This document shows, in pieces, positions 1 to 12,100 of a DNA stretch of 64,000 nt. The notes beneath the pieces are model-generated. The model was given only the letters and a program-made list of their open reading frames with translations, did not search any database and was not told the origin of the DNA. Source of the DNA: Taenia hydatigena (lineage: Eukaryota > Platyhelminthes > Cestoda > Cyclophyllidea > Taeniidae); assembly GCA_036345935.2 (NCBI GenBank), contig JADWOT020000005.1, positions 17,648,369 through 17,712,368 on the forward strand, given 5' to 3'. Every line of letters begins with the position of its first letter. Within the stretch, counting starts at the first letter, position 1. The translations under genes were made by a program, and so were the position numbers.

Positions 1-1923
1 CATGGATTTTTATTTCTCGATAAAATAATCCATGCTAGTATCAACAACCTGCTTTCACATTCTTAAGATGAGGCAACCATTAAACATAAAAGCGTTGCAC
101 ATATTTTTCCTTAAATTGTAAAAGTTGCAGAGGATCTTGAGACTTAATGAAGTTTCTGACGCTTTCTTTTTATAACGTTAAAAGTTATTGCAAAAGTGAA
201 GACATGAATTCCCACTACATAAGCCAGATTTTATAAAATGGCTCTAGAAAGATTGCTTCAGCACCATGGATAAGAATGCAGGCTGACACTGACCATAACT
301 TAATGTGTAAATATTCATCAAAACTCCGAATGAACATCCCAATAAAAGGTTTCACCAAATTAAGAATTAAATCTGTTAATTGATTGACTTATTAAATAAT
401 GAGGTCACAAACCTATAGATAAAAACAAGTATCATTTAGGGTGGATTCCAGGCCAAATTTCCACATAAATGACTGTTTAATTTCTCATTGAGCTGTGAAA
501 AGACGCCTTAACTCAATTGAGACAGACCTAAAAGTTTGTTGCTAAACAAGTTGTATCAAATATTAGTTAAGCTCTGAAATCATCTTGCATTCAGCTTATT
601 AGTTTAACAATAGAAATCGTAGATGTTCAACAGAGAGGCTTATGCTTCACTGTGTATCATTTGCTAATGGAGAGGGGAAACAGCCTGGCGCGAATTCCTG
701 TGTTCGTTTTTGTACCGCATTATTAATCATTTAACTAAAGGCTTTCAGATCCTGCGATAAGGTGATGAAAATGAAAACCTTCTAAAAGAGTTAAGGTGCA
801 TTGGATCTGCACCGATCCCACCGCAACCGGAGTCTCGGTCAGCTGGTGGAAATGTAGACGAGCATTGTTGGGTGGTGTGCGTTGATTGGTCCACACATCC
901 CCCTCACTCCTTCGCTAGCATTCTGTGACTACTGCCTCTTTCCCCTACGCTTAGCGTCAGTCAGGTCCCGCCAGTCACACACAGTTGCCACCACTTCTAC
1001 GGAGACTCGCCTGCCTTCGCACCCGTTGATCTGCTTCTCTTACTTTATCACTCTGCATTTTTGCCAGTCTCGTCAGTTCTCGATTTATTGTTTATGAACA
1101 GAAAGGTCAAAAAACAACATTAGAAGTGAGGTCATTTTTTCTTTTGTTATTCTTGCAGTTTGCAATGCATTTTCTGTTTTGCGCCTTCTTGTGCTACAAA
1201 GTTGAAGGAATTGATAAATAAGGTTGAATCATTTTAATGCCTTTCAGTTGTGATATTCTTACTTTTCGGTGCTTCTTTGCGTGATATGGAAAAGCTTGTC
1301 CTGGGAAGTCACGATTTGGATAAATTTTCACGCAAATGAACAATATCGCATGGTTTCTTTACGCTCTTAAGGACGAGTTTTACACAAATGCAGCTAATAT
1401 AGTAAAAAGAGCGAATAAAAGATAGTCATTGGTGGTCAGACTATTTTTAGGTATGCTGCAAGACGCCATGGGAAGTTATTTACCCAAAGCCTTAATGCTT
1501 CCATGATGGTAGGAAAGAGTGTTTGACAGGCAAGGCAACACTTAATTTTGAATATAATCTGTAACTCGAGCGACTGTTTTGCATATGGATTTCGTGAACT
1601 CGAATAATAAAACTGTGTGCATAAATCACCGCAATTAAGCATCCTTTATATTACGAATGCTGGTACAGGACAAAGCTTCCATCCAAAGGTCCTAATACTT
1701 ATTTGTCGTCATCCTTGACAAGTTTTAATGCTGAAGACTTTCATTTTAAGTTTACTGCTTTTTATCGTACTTAAATGTTTAATAGCACCAACTGTTCAAA
1801 GGCATTAACGACAATAATGTTCTCTGAAACGCGGACTTATTGCGAGGTTAAGATTTCACAAATAACCAAATTATGGTAAGGTTACCTTTTGTAAATGCAA
1901 TAAATTGTGAGTTTTGAAAGTTG
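1..1923. other. Leading intergenic region, no gene recognised
   Basis: No stretch here shows convincing coding character. A pyrimidine-rich, more GC-rich patch at about 780-1090 stands out from the AT-rich surroundings. It could be a promoter or an untranslated first exon for the Ly6-like gene downstream, which has a 5'UTR acceptor at 3104. That link is a guess; no donor-to-acceptor pairing can be proven from sequence. Confidence 0.4.
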
Positions 1924-2857
1924 ACTCTAGGCAAGTTTAGAGAAGCGAATTTTTAAGAAAGCGCTATTACTGCTCTTGCATGGCTTAATAATTCTCTCGG
2001 GATCTCCGGCTTTTATTCGCTGTTTACGGTGTTTTTGACGCAATTTTGCTACATAATTAACATCCGGTGTCTTTAGCATTGTCCCCAAATGTGCAGCGTT
2101 AAATAAATTAAAAAGTTTACCAAAATAGGCTCTGGACTTAGTCGCGCCGTGCAGTTTTCGCCAATTTGCCAAAACTGATGTTTTTATCGAATTAGGTAAA
2201 TGGGCATGTCTGACTTTATTGCGCGTCTTTCGCTCCAGACAAAGCACTTATTTCCTGTTCATTGTATTCCGTATCAACGAGTGCTTTCAGTCCACTATCT
2301 TTGTCATTAGGTTCACTCAAAAACATTCGCGCCCTTCATTTTGCGTACGCACTGTTTTACTGGCATCTGCTTTAATAAGCAGTGCATCAGGTCGTGCTAC
2401 TAACCTAGGCTCGCTACGATTTACACGATGTAAATTATCTGTCCTTAAAGCTGCATAATTTTGCTCGGAGCAATTTGGAAAGTCTACAATTCAATAATGA
2501 GAGGCACTTTCGGCTCCGAATGAGACAAATTTTTATGGTAACTTTAAGGGAAGTGTATACCGGGTTTAAAAACTCCCTAATATCGTAATGGCTAAAGTTT
2601 CTTCTCCAAAAGTTATTATTTTAACTACTTAATGGTCATTTGTGATTTTCTGTGCTAGGATTCTTCCTCTTGCCGTGCCTGACATGGCACCTTGGATATA
2701 GGGTAAGCACATTAATCTGTTTCAATATTTTGTTACAAAAAATACGCAAAACCAAACGCGAGTCGTCCTCTGGATTAGGCAAAAGTTGTGTCAGTTTGCA
2801 GGCGCTCAGCTGCGCTAAATAATAGACACGAGTGGGATTTAGGTTTCGTGCTTGCAC
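1924..2857 (-). pseudogene. Decayed coding stretch, frame-shifted, family unknown
   Basis: On the minus strand four consecutive open segments read like protein but sit in different frames. They are about 2857-2636, 2487-2317, 2317-2216 and 2247-1927. Junctions between the last three are tight, with each frame closing within a few bases of where the next becomes plausible, as expected for single-base indels in a once-continuous reading frame of about 200 codons. The segments are rich in Lys, Arg, Asn, Asp and Glu, unlike translated AT-rich noise. The last segment is strongly basic. No domain or family is recognisable. A real gene with several micro-introns is the alternative, but I could not find donors and acceptors whose phases agree. 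Confidence 0.33.
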
Positions 2858-3113
2858 AACATCATAAATGCGGGAAGTTATCCAAAGGCATTACTTGCTC
2901 AATTTATTTAACTAAAGCAGAGACAAGTGCAAGACATTTTTACAGGTCGAATTAATTCATCCTTGCCTATTTAGGTTAAGCGATCTGATGTAAAAGGAGG
3001 TAGATATTACAAAAATCCAAACCTATCGTTTACTTAGATTGAATGCAATGGGGAGAAGGAGAAGCACACCGTAGTTGAAGGCTTTTAATATGTTTCCTTT
3101 TTAGACGATTTTG

Positions 3114-6100
3114 ATGCAAATGCAGTGGTCACAGCTTATTTTACTTTACGGAGTTTTGTTTTCACTTATGATATCACCACTGATGGATGTAATTAACACG
3201 CGAATGCCTAGCATTAGGATCGCCATCGATGAATCTGCATACAGGGGAAATGAAAGTGGCTCAAAAATAGGGGTCTACCGATTTCTCCAACCTTTCGAGT
3301 TGAGCGCCAACTCCATTCCAAGTGTCCACGCTACTGACCCTGATTCCATTTGTCCTGGTAAGCCAAATTATAATACACATCACCGCCTTTTATTAACATG
3401 CTCGCATGAATAAGTAATGGCAGAATTTTGTGAATTTTGCTTGCGAACTTCGAATTTTTTTGTCCCATAAAGTACAGGGATTCCATGTTTAATAGATATA
3501 GGAAATCACTGGCCCATTCATCCCAGGATTCAGTGGTATTTTATACTTAAAATAAATCTGTAACACCATTGGATTACGTCCATGTTAGGGTCATTTTTCG
3601 ATGAGATAAGGTTCTTCCTAATTTTGTGTGCTGGACAAATGTGCACCACTCGCATTTGCCTGCAGTTGTCAAGGATGCAATGTAAGCATTGGCTTAATTT
3701 TCGCTGTTACTCTGATCTCCCCAGGCGTCGAAATCTTTTAAATCTGTCTTTTGCTTACATGTCAGATGCTTAAAACGTGATGCATAATCAAAAGTGGTTC
3801 AAGATCTCTTTCCAGTTTTGGTTATGAAGGTATAAGAGAAAATCGTTCTGTTAGTAAGATTATTTCTAGGTAGTTTTATCGTTCTCTGCTTAATGCCTTA
3901 ACAACAACGCACTGTGTCAAGCAGCATGGCGTCAACGCCTATACCACTTAAAAGTACTGACAGACCATGGTTCGTCTTTCCTCCAATGTGCTTCGTATGA
4001 TTGCCTGAACGCACACAGGGAGATAGACTTGGTGCAGCACTGCAAAATTTATACTTTACCTGATCTAAATAGGCTATAAAACATTGTCTTTTGCCACGGC
4101 TTGGACTTCTTATTTACTCACCGTGATCTTTAAAAAAATTCGACATTAATTTTTTGCAAATAACTTAATGACTGATTTCATCGAGTCACCATGCCTCTTC
4201 ATGCTCTGATGAGTTAAAACAGAAAAAGTTATTAAAACCAATGAAGTAAATGCATTCACATCTCTGTACTTCTGCTGAAAGAATCTTTACCCAACTTTGC
4301 CGTCTACTTTACAAATAATTGAACTTCAAGTACTCTCTTAGCGAAAATCCACAGACCTGGAATAAGAAGCGGTCTTACTTTTGCAATCAGTTTGACGCTC
4401 ACTATTTGTTGAGAGCTACTGCATTGATCCAGGACGGCAGTAAATTTATGGGCACATATAAATCCACCACAGAATTTTGAGCTTTTAAAGTCGAAGAGTT
4501 ATTGCTTTTATAAGCAGTCTAGAGAGGATGACACGGCTCTATTCTACTGCCGACTATTTGTATTGGGTACCAAATTTAACATGTAATGACTTAAAATTAC
4601 CAAATTATTTCCCTACAGTTTTGGTAATTTTGTCCAACAAGACAATTGTAGCGCCCTGAAAATCCACTGGAGATGAAGTAGGGCATAACGCTCGGGCAAA
4701 ATATGTATCACTGACGTAGAGAGGAGCTGAAATGGCCATTGGCATGGCTCGGATGCCATGTCGCCCTGCAAAAATACAAAGGCGGAGCCTTTAGGACCCG
4801 AAAGACCAACCAAAGTGTAGGACAAGCAATCAAAGCATTATAATTTGCAAGGCATCATGGTGCAGTGGAGATTGTGTCAGTGTGATTCAAAAGCACTTGT
4901 GTTATGTAACTTGTCACAAAGTCTCATTGTCAACGAGTAGATGTAAAAACTATGCATTAAAAGTTTTAAAAGAGAATACAATCCTATAGACTCGGGCACA
5001 AAACCGGTTAAGTTGGTGGAGCCTCCTCGGCAATTGCATTTTTTGTGCTATCGCCGCTAGGAGAAACATTACTTATCATGGCAAACGATTATTACGCCTC
5101 TACATTCTAAAATAGTGCTCACGTCCAAAAATTTATCGTCATAGGAAAATTTTAGGCCTTGCATTGTCATGGCGTTGATAGCCACCAAGCAATTCTTGCA
5201 CGATGCACATTCCTTCATTCAATTAAAATTTGGGCGATCAGGTTGCGCCTAGAAGAGAAAAAGCCTTGGCCTGCATATTTGGAATCCATAACCTTTGTAA
5301 CAGAACTGGCATAGCTCTTAGAGTAGATCTGCTTGAAGTCAACATTTGCGTAATTCTTTTCAATACGTGAAATAATTAGGCAACAAACTTTGGCATTGTA
5401 TCGACTCATGAAAGATTTTTGGTAAATATTTTCTAATATTTAACAAGTTAGTGACATTGTCTAATTTATTTCCATGTTTGGATGAAATGACTTATTTTGG
5501 AGTTCAAACAATGGCACGTTAATTTGAGTTAAGCGTTCCACTCCCCACTCATCGTGAACTTTATATTTATCTCCACTTAAATGGGACTTTACCAGAGCCC
5601 AGTAGTATCCTAGCCAATTACGTCGAGAACGCTTATTAATGGAAATAAAATTGCTTATTTTTTAGTACAAAGTATCCTCTGTGTTGAGTGCCGATCTGAC
5701 CTACATCCCTATTGTCGAGATCCCTTCAATCGCACACTCCTTCATTTCAACGAAATTCCCTACACAATGTGCAATGGCTACTGCGTGAAGTGGATTCGAG
5801 CCCCATTGGACAACGATGGCAAGTATTTTAGTTTTTATCCTCGGAAATCCACTTGTTGTTAAATTATACAGTTAAACTTAAGTGAATGTTAAATTTACTA
5901 ATAGAATGACATTTACAACCCTTTTTTCTGGCTTAGATATAAGACACGGTGATCTCTACATAAGGACGTGCTCAAGTAACCTTAATGTTCGCTTTCAAAT
6001 CTCCCCCGTGTGTTTTCAAGAATCGTACACTATAAACCGACGCTTGTGCTTCTGCAATCGTCCCAAGTGCAATTCCGCTCTTCCCTCCAACTCGCCTCTC

Positions 6101-6148
6101 CTGCTCATGAGTCTCCTTTCTCTTTTAGTCTCACTCCTTCCCGTCTAG
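3114..6148 (+). CDS. Ly6/uPAR-domain (quiver/sleepless-like) GPI-anchored protein
   Basis: Three exons, 3114-3357, 5666-5818 and 5937-6148, join in matching phase 1 to give 202 residues. A 5'UTR acceptor (polypyrimidine plus AG) ends at 3104, and the first ATG after it is 3114. The protein has an N-terminal hydrophobic signal (residues about 5-22), a variable stretch, then a ten-cysteine three-finger domain (Cys 87, 90, 98, 117, 121, 144, 158, 170, 172, 177). It carries the hallmarks DPFN at 100-103, CNGYCVKW at 117-124 and a closing CFC-x4-CN. A hydrophobic tail (about 186-202) fits GPI attachment. The spacing is that of the protein quiver/sleepless group, which modulates ion channels and nicotinic receptors at the cell surface in insects; the role here is inferred. 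Intron 2 starts with GC rather than GT. AATAAA occurs at 6528. Confidence 0.86.
4647..4845 (-). mobile_element. Solo LTR of TRIM-like element, diverged subfamily
   Basis: The + strand begins with TGTAGCGCCC and ends near GCATTATAA, matching the termini of the better copies at 17, 33 and 39 kb. The interior differs more, with a tail related to those at 28.2-28.3 and 29.0-29.1 kb. It lies inside intron 1 of the Ly6-like gene. No clean target duplication is visible, so it is probably old. Sense orientation is inferred as minus from the primer-site position in the complete copy at 38-39 kb. Confidence 0.55.
5819..5936 (+). other. GC-AG intron in the Ly6-like gene
   Basis: The 118-nt intron starts GCAAGT and ends CTTAG. 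Reading phase 1 on both sides and the continuity of the ten-cysteine domain fix the junction, and no GT donor gives the same join. Confidence 0.75.
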
Positions 6149-9100
6149 ACTTTTCTTGCTCAAACTGCTCCTATCTCTTCTCTTTACAACATTGAATGAT
6201 GCACATTTGTAAAAGTTGTATTTTCGTATAGAAGGTAAGAAATTGACCCAAAATCAAGTCTGTTATGAGGCGATGTGAAGGGTGGCGATAGATAGATTTA
6301 AGATTGACTAATGGATAGGAATTTTTAAGCATATGAATTTACCCACAGTCTCCGTTACTAAAAGATGGACTGTTGAAATGGGATATATTGTCATGTCACT
6401 GAGATGGTAGCTGCAACCCTGTTTGTGTCGATGATTTTTTAAATGTCATTCCTTTCAAATGTAGCATACTTGACAAGCGCCCTCCAAATTCATTTTACAC
6501 TTATTTCCCTTTTTGAATCACTGTTTTAATAAAAAAATGCACCCAGATGCTTCATTGATGCCTATGTCTAAGAATATAAAATTTCTATCTTACTTGATTG
6601 TTTCCATTCTCTACACTATTTAATATTGGGACTACGAGAGGAATTGTGACTGACATTTGAACATTGTTGCACTGACTCAATAAACTTTTTAGAAAAACCC
6701 GTTTTCATGGAATGAATTTAAAGGATATTTGAGCGAAACTGAAAAAAGCATCTTCTACTTTAAGTACTTTCATTATTGATTGTAGAAAATGCCTTTTCTT
6801 TAAGGTATCCTTTGGCTTTTAGTCAGTTAACCGAGCGTAAAATAATCTAGCCATCACACGAATTAGTGAGTTTAAAAGTTGATCAAACTAATTGTGCAGT
6901 GGGAAATGACTGCTAAATCTTGTCGTGTACTTTCGTTGCAAAGGGTTAATAAAGCCATAATTTTTGTAACCCTGGTAACGAAGTGTACCAAAACACGCAA
7001 ACACCAAAAAGACGGTGATTGTAGCAGTTCAGAGTGGCACTGATTAAAGAAGTGCAAAGCATTACCCAGTGACCTCGATGTAACTATAAGTTTGGATTCT
7101 GATAATAGCGTTTTGACAATGGAAATTGCATGCAATTAATAAGTGTGTGCTTTTGATAAATAAAATGACACCAGCCATAGCGTTTTGATTGGTGGATGCA
7201 TCAAATATCGTGGTTTCTCCTGTAGATCTGAACTTTTTATGCTCGGTGCGAGATTTATCTCTGCTTAATTTGCATTATGAACAAATCATAGTTGTCGGTG
7301 CATATCTATCTTAAACATAAATTCCTCATTTTAGTGATTTGAAGTTATTGTGAAATTAAACTTGTGGGAGCGAGAACTGTCAAAGGTCAGATCTTCGTTC
7401 CCAGTATCAGATGTTTCATTTTGGTCCAAAAGCTTCTCTGTACCTTACAAAGCTAAAAAAGGAGGCACTTGCAAGTTCGTATGCCTACAACTGCACATGG
7501 TAGCTAAGGAGAGTTAAACGTGCTAAAGTTGATTATCATCCGAAAAAAATTATGTTCGAGTTTAACTTTTAACTAGGCTGGCTCTTCGGTTTTTGCGCGT
7601 AGCTTGATCCCCTCGCCTTTCGCATGGCATCCTGGTCAAGCTAAATCTGTTATTGTCTTACAGACTTTTCCACTGTGTTGTGATACGTCTTACATCCTTA
7701 AGCATATTCACAGAGAACTTCAACGGCAACAGCACATTTAGTTACTCCATACCTTTTTAAATGGCTTCACATTTAGACTGGTGTTCTTATGAACACCATT
7801 TGGCATTTGAATTGTAGCACCAGGGAATAAATTGGGATTCTTTACTGCATTCATGCATCTTCTCAACTTATGAATTTTTGTCCTTTTTTGAGTAAATCAT
7901 TAGTAAAATTAAGGTGGTGGTCTTTTTAAAATTTTAAAATACGCAATTATCTATAATTAATCAGAATACGTGCAGCAACGCGATTTCACTTGTTTGACAC
8001 ATCTTACAGCAGTTGACCATAAAAAAGTGGAAAAGTCATTTGCTTAAGTAACACTTTCTATCATTACTTTACACCCATCGTTATATTTTCCTCAAGCTTA
8101 GTCTTGGGCGGATTCCTTTTAACCTATGTTAACGACTAGCAACATTAGAATTCGAATCTCAAGCGGAATCGCCTTAAGGATGCATCGAGTTGTCAATGTG
8201 GCGATATGGAAAGGGAAAGCTGTTGTTCTGGTCATCCGGAAATTCGTGTATCGTAAGAAGTGTTTACCAATGAAGACGCTTTCAAATGAAATACAAGAGG
8301 CGATGCAAAACATGATAGCGAATTCTTTTGCAGCATTTTGAAAATGAGCTCAGTATCGCTTTTGCATGTAAGCCAATTTTTTTGCTTTTTCGCCTATCAG
8401 ACCCAGAACCAGGCAGTAGTTTGGGCTAAGTGTTTGAGGTAATGCAACTTTCCCCCATTTGACTTTAGTCGGTAAACATCATCTTGGTTCATTTTGTAGA
8501 TAATTTAAGCATTAAATTTTCCTTTGCGTAATACTTGTGGCAGTTTGACTCTGCCTTGATGTGGAATAGAATTCCCATTTCAAGATCAGCCAAAGATCAT
8601 TCAAAGGAGTGATTTTATATCAAGACACGTTAAGTAATCGTGAAAGGATACGTAACTATGGCATTGCAATTTCCTAATTATCATGTGTAAGCCACTTTTT
8701 ATACTGGAACTCCGTTTTTGGTCGTAAAACGCGAGATTCACGAGGTTAAGTAATCAATTTTATTTTGTCACTAGAGAAGCGGGCATTTGAGATGAGAATC
8801 AGGAGCATGAAGAAATGCCGAAATACGACCAGAATGAACTGTTATCCTTGAACTTTTGCCATAATGTTATAGCGTTAAAGTCCACAAACAGGACATTATG
8901 AACTTCTCAGCATAAATGTATCATAAATCTGCTAAGCGGTTGGGCTTTGTAGCTATAGATAGCATGGACGAAGCTCCATATCGCCGAGATGGAAAGCGAA
9001 ATGTACAAATGGAACAAATTTAGATCTTTCATGCACTTTTGCGCCAGCTATTACAGCACAGTGGATGCCAATCATCATCACCCTTGCCAGTTCTGTCGAA

Positions 9101-12100
9101 GTGGAACTTGGGACTTCATTGTAGAGATTCGCAAACACTGCGCTGCTTAAAAGGGCAAAGTTCAACAATCAACGTATTCGTTATAAACGGGTTAAACATA
9201 ACTAAAGTCGACCGTTGAAATGTTCAACCAAAAGCAGGCTTAAATAGCTAATATGCCTCATCTATTCCTTTTCGCACTACCTCGTGGCGAACCCATTTGA
9301 CTACCATACCGCGTGTAATCCGCCATATAAAGCTTACGAAAGCCGGTATTTCATCTCATGACTTCCGAAGTGGATCCTAATCTGAGGGTACCTCGTTTGT
9401 CAATTGCTTTACTGCGGTACATTAGGCTGGTTTGAAGTAAAACTAGACGCAGTTTTAAATACTCTTTTGGCTTGTTTTTTCCCCAGATTCATTCGTCTTT
9501 CCTTTTTTAGTGCTCAGCTTTAATTCTCAAAGTCAGGATTTTTATAAATGTGAGGAAGAATTGGTTAGCTAGGTGTAACCCAAAAGCACGAGGAGTGAAG
9601 AATGTGTTATGATACTTTCTGCGGATTTTAACATTCTGTGCACAAGCAAATGTTGGTTATGTTGTTTTTATGTGGTTTTGCTTGAACGATCAGGTTGACT
9701 CAGAATATCTTAGTTCGAAATACACAGGGTACGTAAACTTACGCAGGGACAGGAAAAGGCTGCAACAATATTCTGCCGCGAGAGGTAAATTGCTTTGAAA
9801 GCGAGTGTAATAGATCTTAATTAACAGCTTAAAGGCTCAATCATTTCGAGTTCTTACGATCCCTATATAGAGGTTGCAATAGTTTAACATTTGACTTTTC
9901 TTGCCTCAAATGAGTTCTCTACAGGAGTTTGCGATATTTTGGCGATTTAAAGCAGCATAAATGTTAACTTCCTTGTGCAAGATAATTGTTGAATTGGTAC
10001 TCTGATCAGCTTTGCTTAGTGGTAGTCTAGAAATAGGTTTTGTCTTCCACTCCTTATAATCTGATTCCACTATGTCCGTCAGAAAAGCTTTTATAAAAAG
10101 AATTTCATTTGATCTTGGCGTAGAGCCCCGAAACTTTCAAATACTTAGAAGGGTTAGGAGATAACTAGCTTGACTAGTGAAAATATATTTTTACAAAATT
10201 ATTTATGCTCTGTTCTTTACTTTACTAGTCTCTCTTTTTGAACCGGTATCCTCACGTCTAGCAATGAATTATTTGAGCTGATAAGCACATTCCTTCTTAT
10301 CCGAACGTAGGCTCTGAACGTTGCAGAACTATAATTTTGTTGAAACATGCTAAGCGTGATAAATGACGCTGTGATTAAATAACTTAGTTGCGCTCTAGTT
10401 CGTTCACTGTTACGGTTAGCTTGTGGATGCTTTTCTTACAGCGCCGGCTATGTTGTGGTGGTCGACGTAAGAGGTTGATTAATTGAAGCAATGAGGACGA
10501 CATCCAAAAGAAAAGTGTCTATGTAATACTTTTGCTAGCTGCTTAACTCTTCATTTAGGTTCAGCTGGCACTTGAGCCTTGACCGTTGAACTTCCGCTGG
10601 ATGATATGATCTCCGTACCATCCCTTTTTATAAGTTGGAAATAAATATTCTGCCCCACTGTCAGATTAAAGAATGCATCGAATCTCTGACAACTATGGTT
10701 AACCATGCATGATTAACCCAATATTCATTTACTTTGAACTATTAAGACTTATTGTTTAGATTTGTTCTAAGCCATACAAATGGCAAATCATTTTGTGCCG
10801 TAACTCACCTTGTTTAGTTAAAAAAGAGTGGCCGTGCCTGTAGGATGGTCAGTCATTATTGGCACAGCTTAATCTGCACGCACAAATACCATAAGAAAGT
10901 TATTTTAGGTATCGGTTGTGTGCCGTTACTTGTGTGATTCTATGGCTTAAGGCACCAACCCATTCATACCGCTAAAATGAACAATGAGTTTAGCGCACGA
11001 AATCGGACTACAAAATAAACCAAGTGGGAACCCGGTTCCATTCGGCTTGTAGTTGTTTGTGATTATGCAGCTAACGCTAAGTGATGATTGCAATATTAAT
11101 AGCAATAGTGGCGACAAGAGTAAAATTTGTTAGGTCGCAATGGTGGTAAAGGTAGTGGTGTTAGTGTCTCATAGGAGGTAACAGCAACAAAGGAAATCAA
11201 GTGATGGATAGAGAACCAAAACCAATTAACATTAATAGTTTAGACTTAGCGCCACTCATCACCAAAGAGTAGTTTCGTGACTCAAATGCCATTAACAGTC
11301 CACGTCAAGATGTCAATTCTTTAAAATTCAAATAATTGCCCTTATTATCAGCTACAACCTTTGTACTATATGTGAACTGATACATCGCTGTTTTTGTTGA
11401 TTTTAAATAGATAGTTCAGAAGTCAACTACGATAGACTAAAAAAGTTTTCTTGAAGGCCAATTTATTTGAGATCCAAAGTAGAATAAGCCTCGCACGATG
11501 AACCTATCATGCCTCCACCTATTCCTTCCTCGTTCACTTTCAGCTCGGCCACTCAGTTTAGACATAAATTTGAAGATAAAAAGGAGAACAGATTTATAGT
11601 GTGTCCTATTACTCTGCTGCTACTTAGAAATAGGGAATAAATTATTAAAATAATGGGTATTAAGATTGCCAACTCTCATTAAAATTTATAGAAAGTAAAT
11701 TAATGGCTGTGTCTTTTTGTCAATTAGAACCCGCTTTCCCAAAGCTCACGTATTTCGATAAGTCTACAATTAGTGAAATTATCAATCGCTCTGTAAAATT
11801 ATGCACACAGAACTTGCTAACTGGATGCGCATAATGCTCGATAATTGTTATTCCCAACGCAAGTTAGTTAGTGAAGGAAGAAGTTTCATAGACAAAACTA
11901 GCTTGCTTGATTCGAGTAACTTTTACTGGCTTCTCCATATACCCTTTCGAACACCCAACCAACTCGTAGATAAATTTTTAAAAAAAATGAGGAGAATAAA
12001 TTTAGGGTGGTTCTTCAGAATAAGCCAACAGGCATGCAAATTAATATCGCAATGTTAATGTGGCTATGGTTGAGCCTTTAAGCAAATTGGAGGGCTAGTT

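Noticed and set aside
882..1097. 71-codon plus frame in a GC-richer patch
   Set aside because: No homology and Ser/Pro/Leu-biased composition as expected from pyrimidine-rich non-coding sequence; kept only as a possible 5'UTR or promoter area.
8119..8341. Open frames of 64 and 71 codons on both strands
   Set aside because: Mirror-image frames without homology or splice signals; chance in AT-rich DNA cannot be excluded and no family is recognised.
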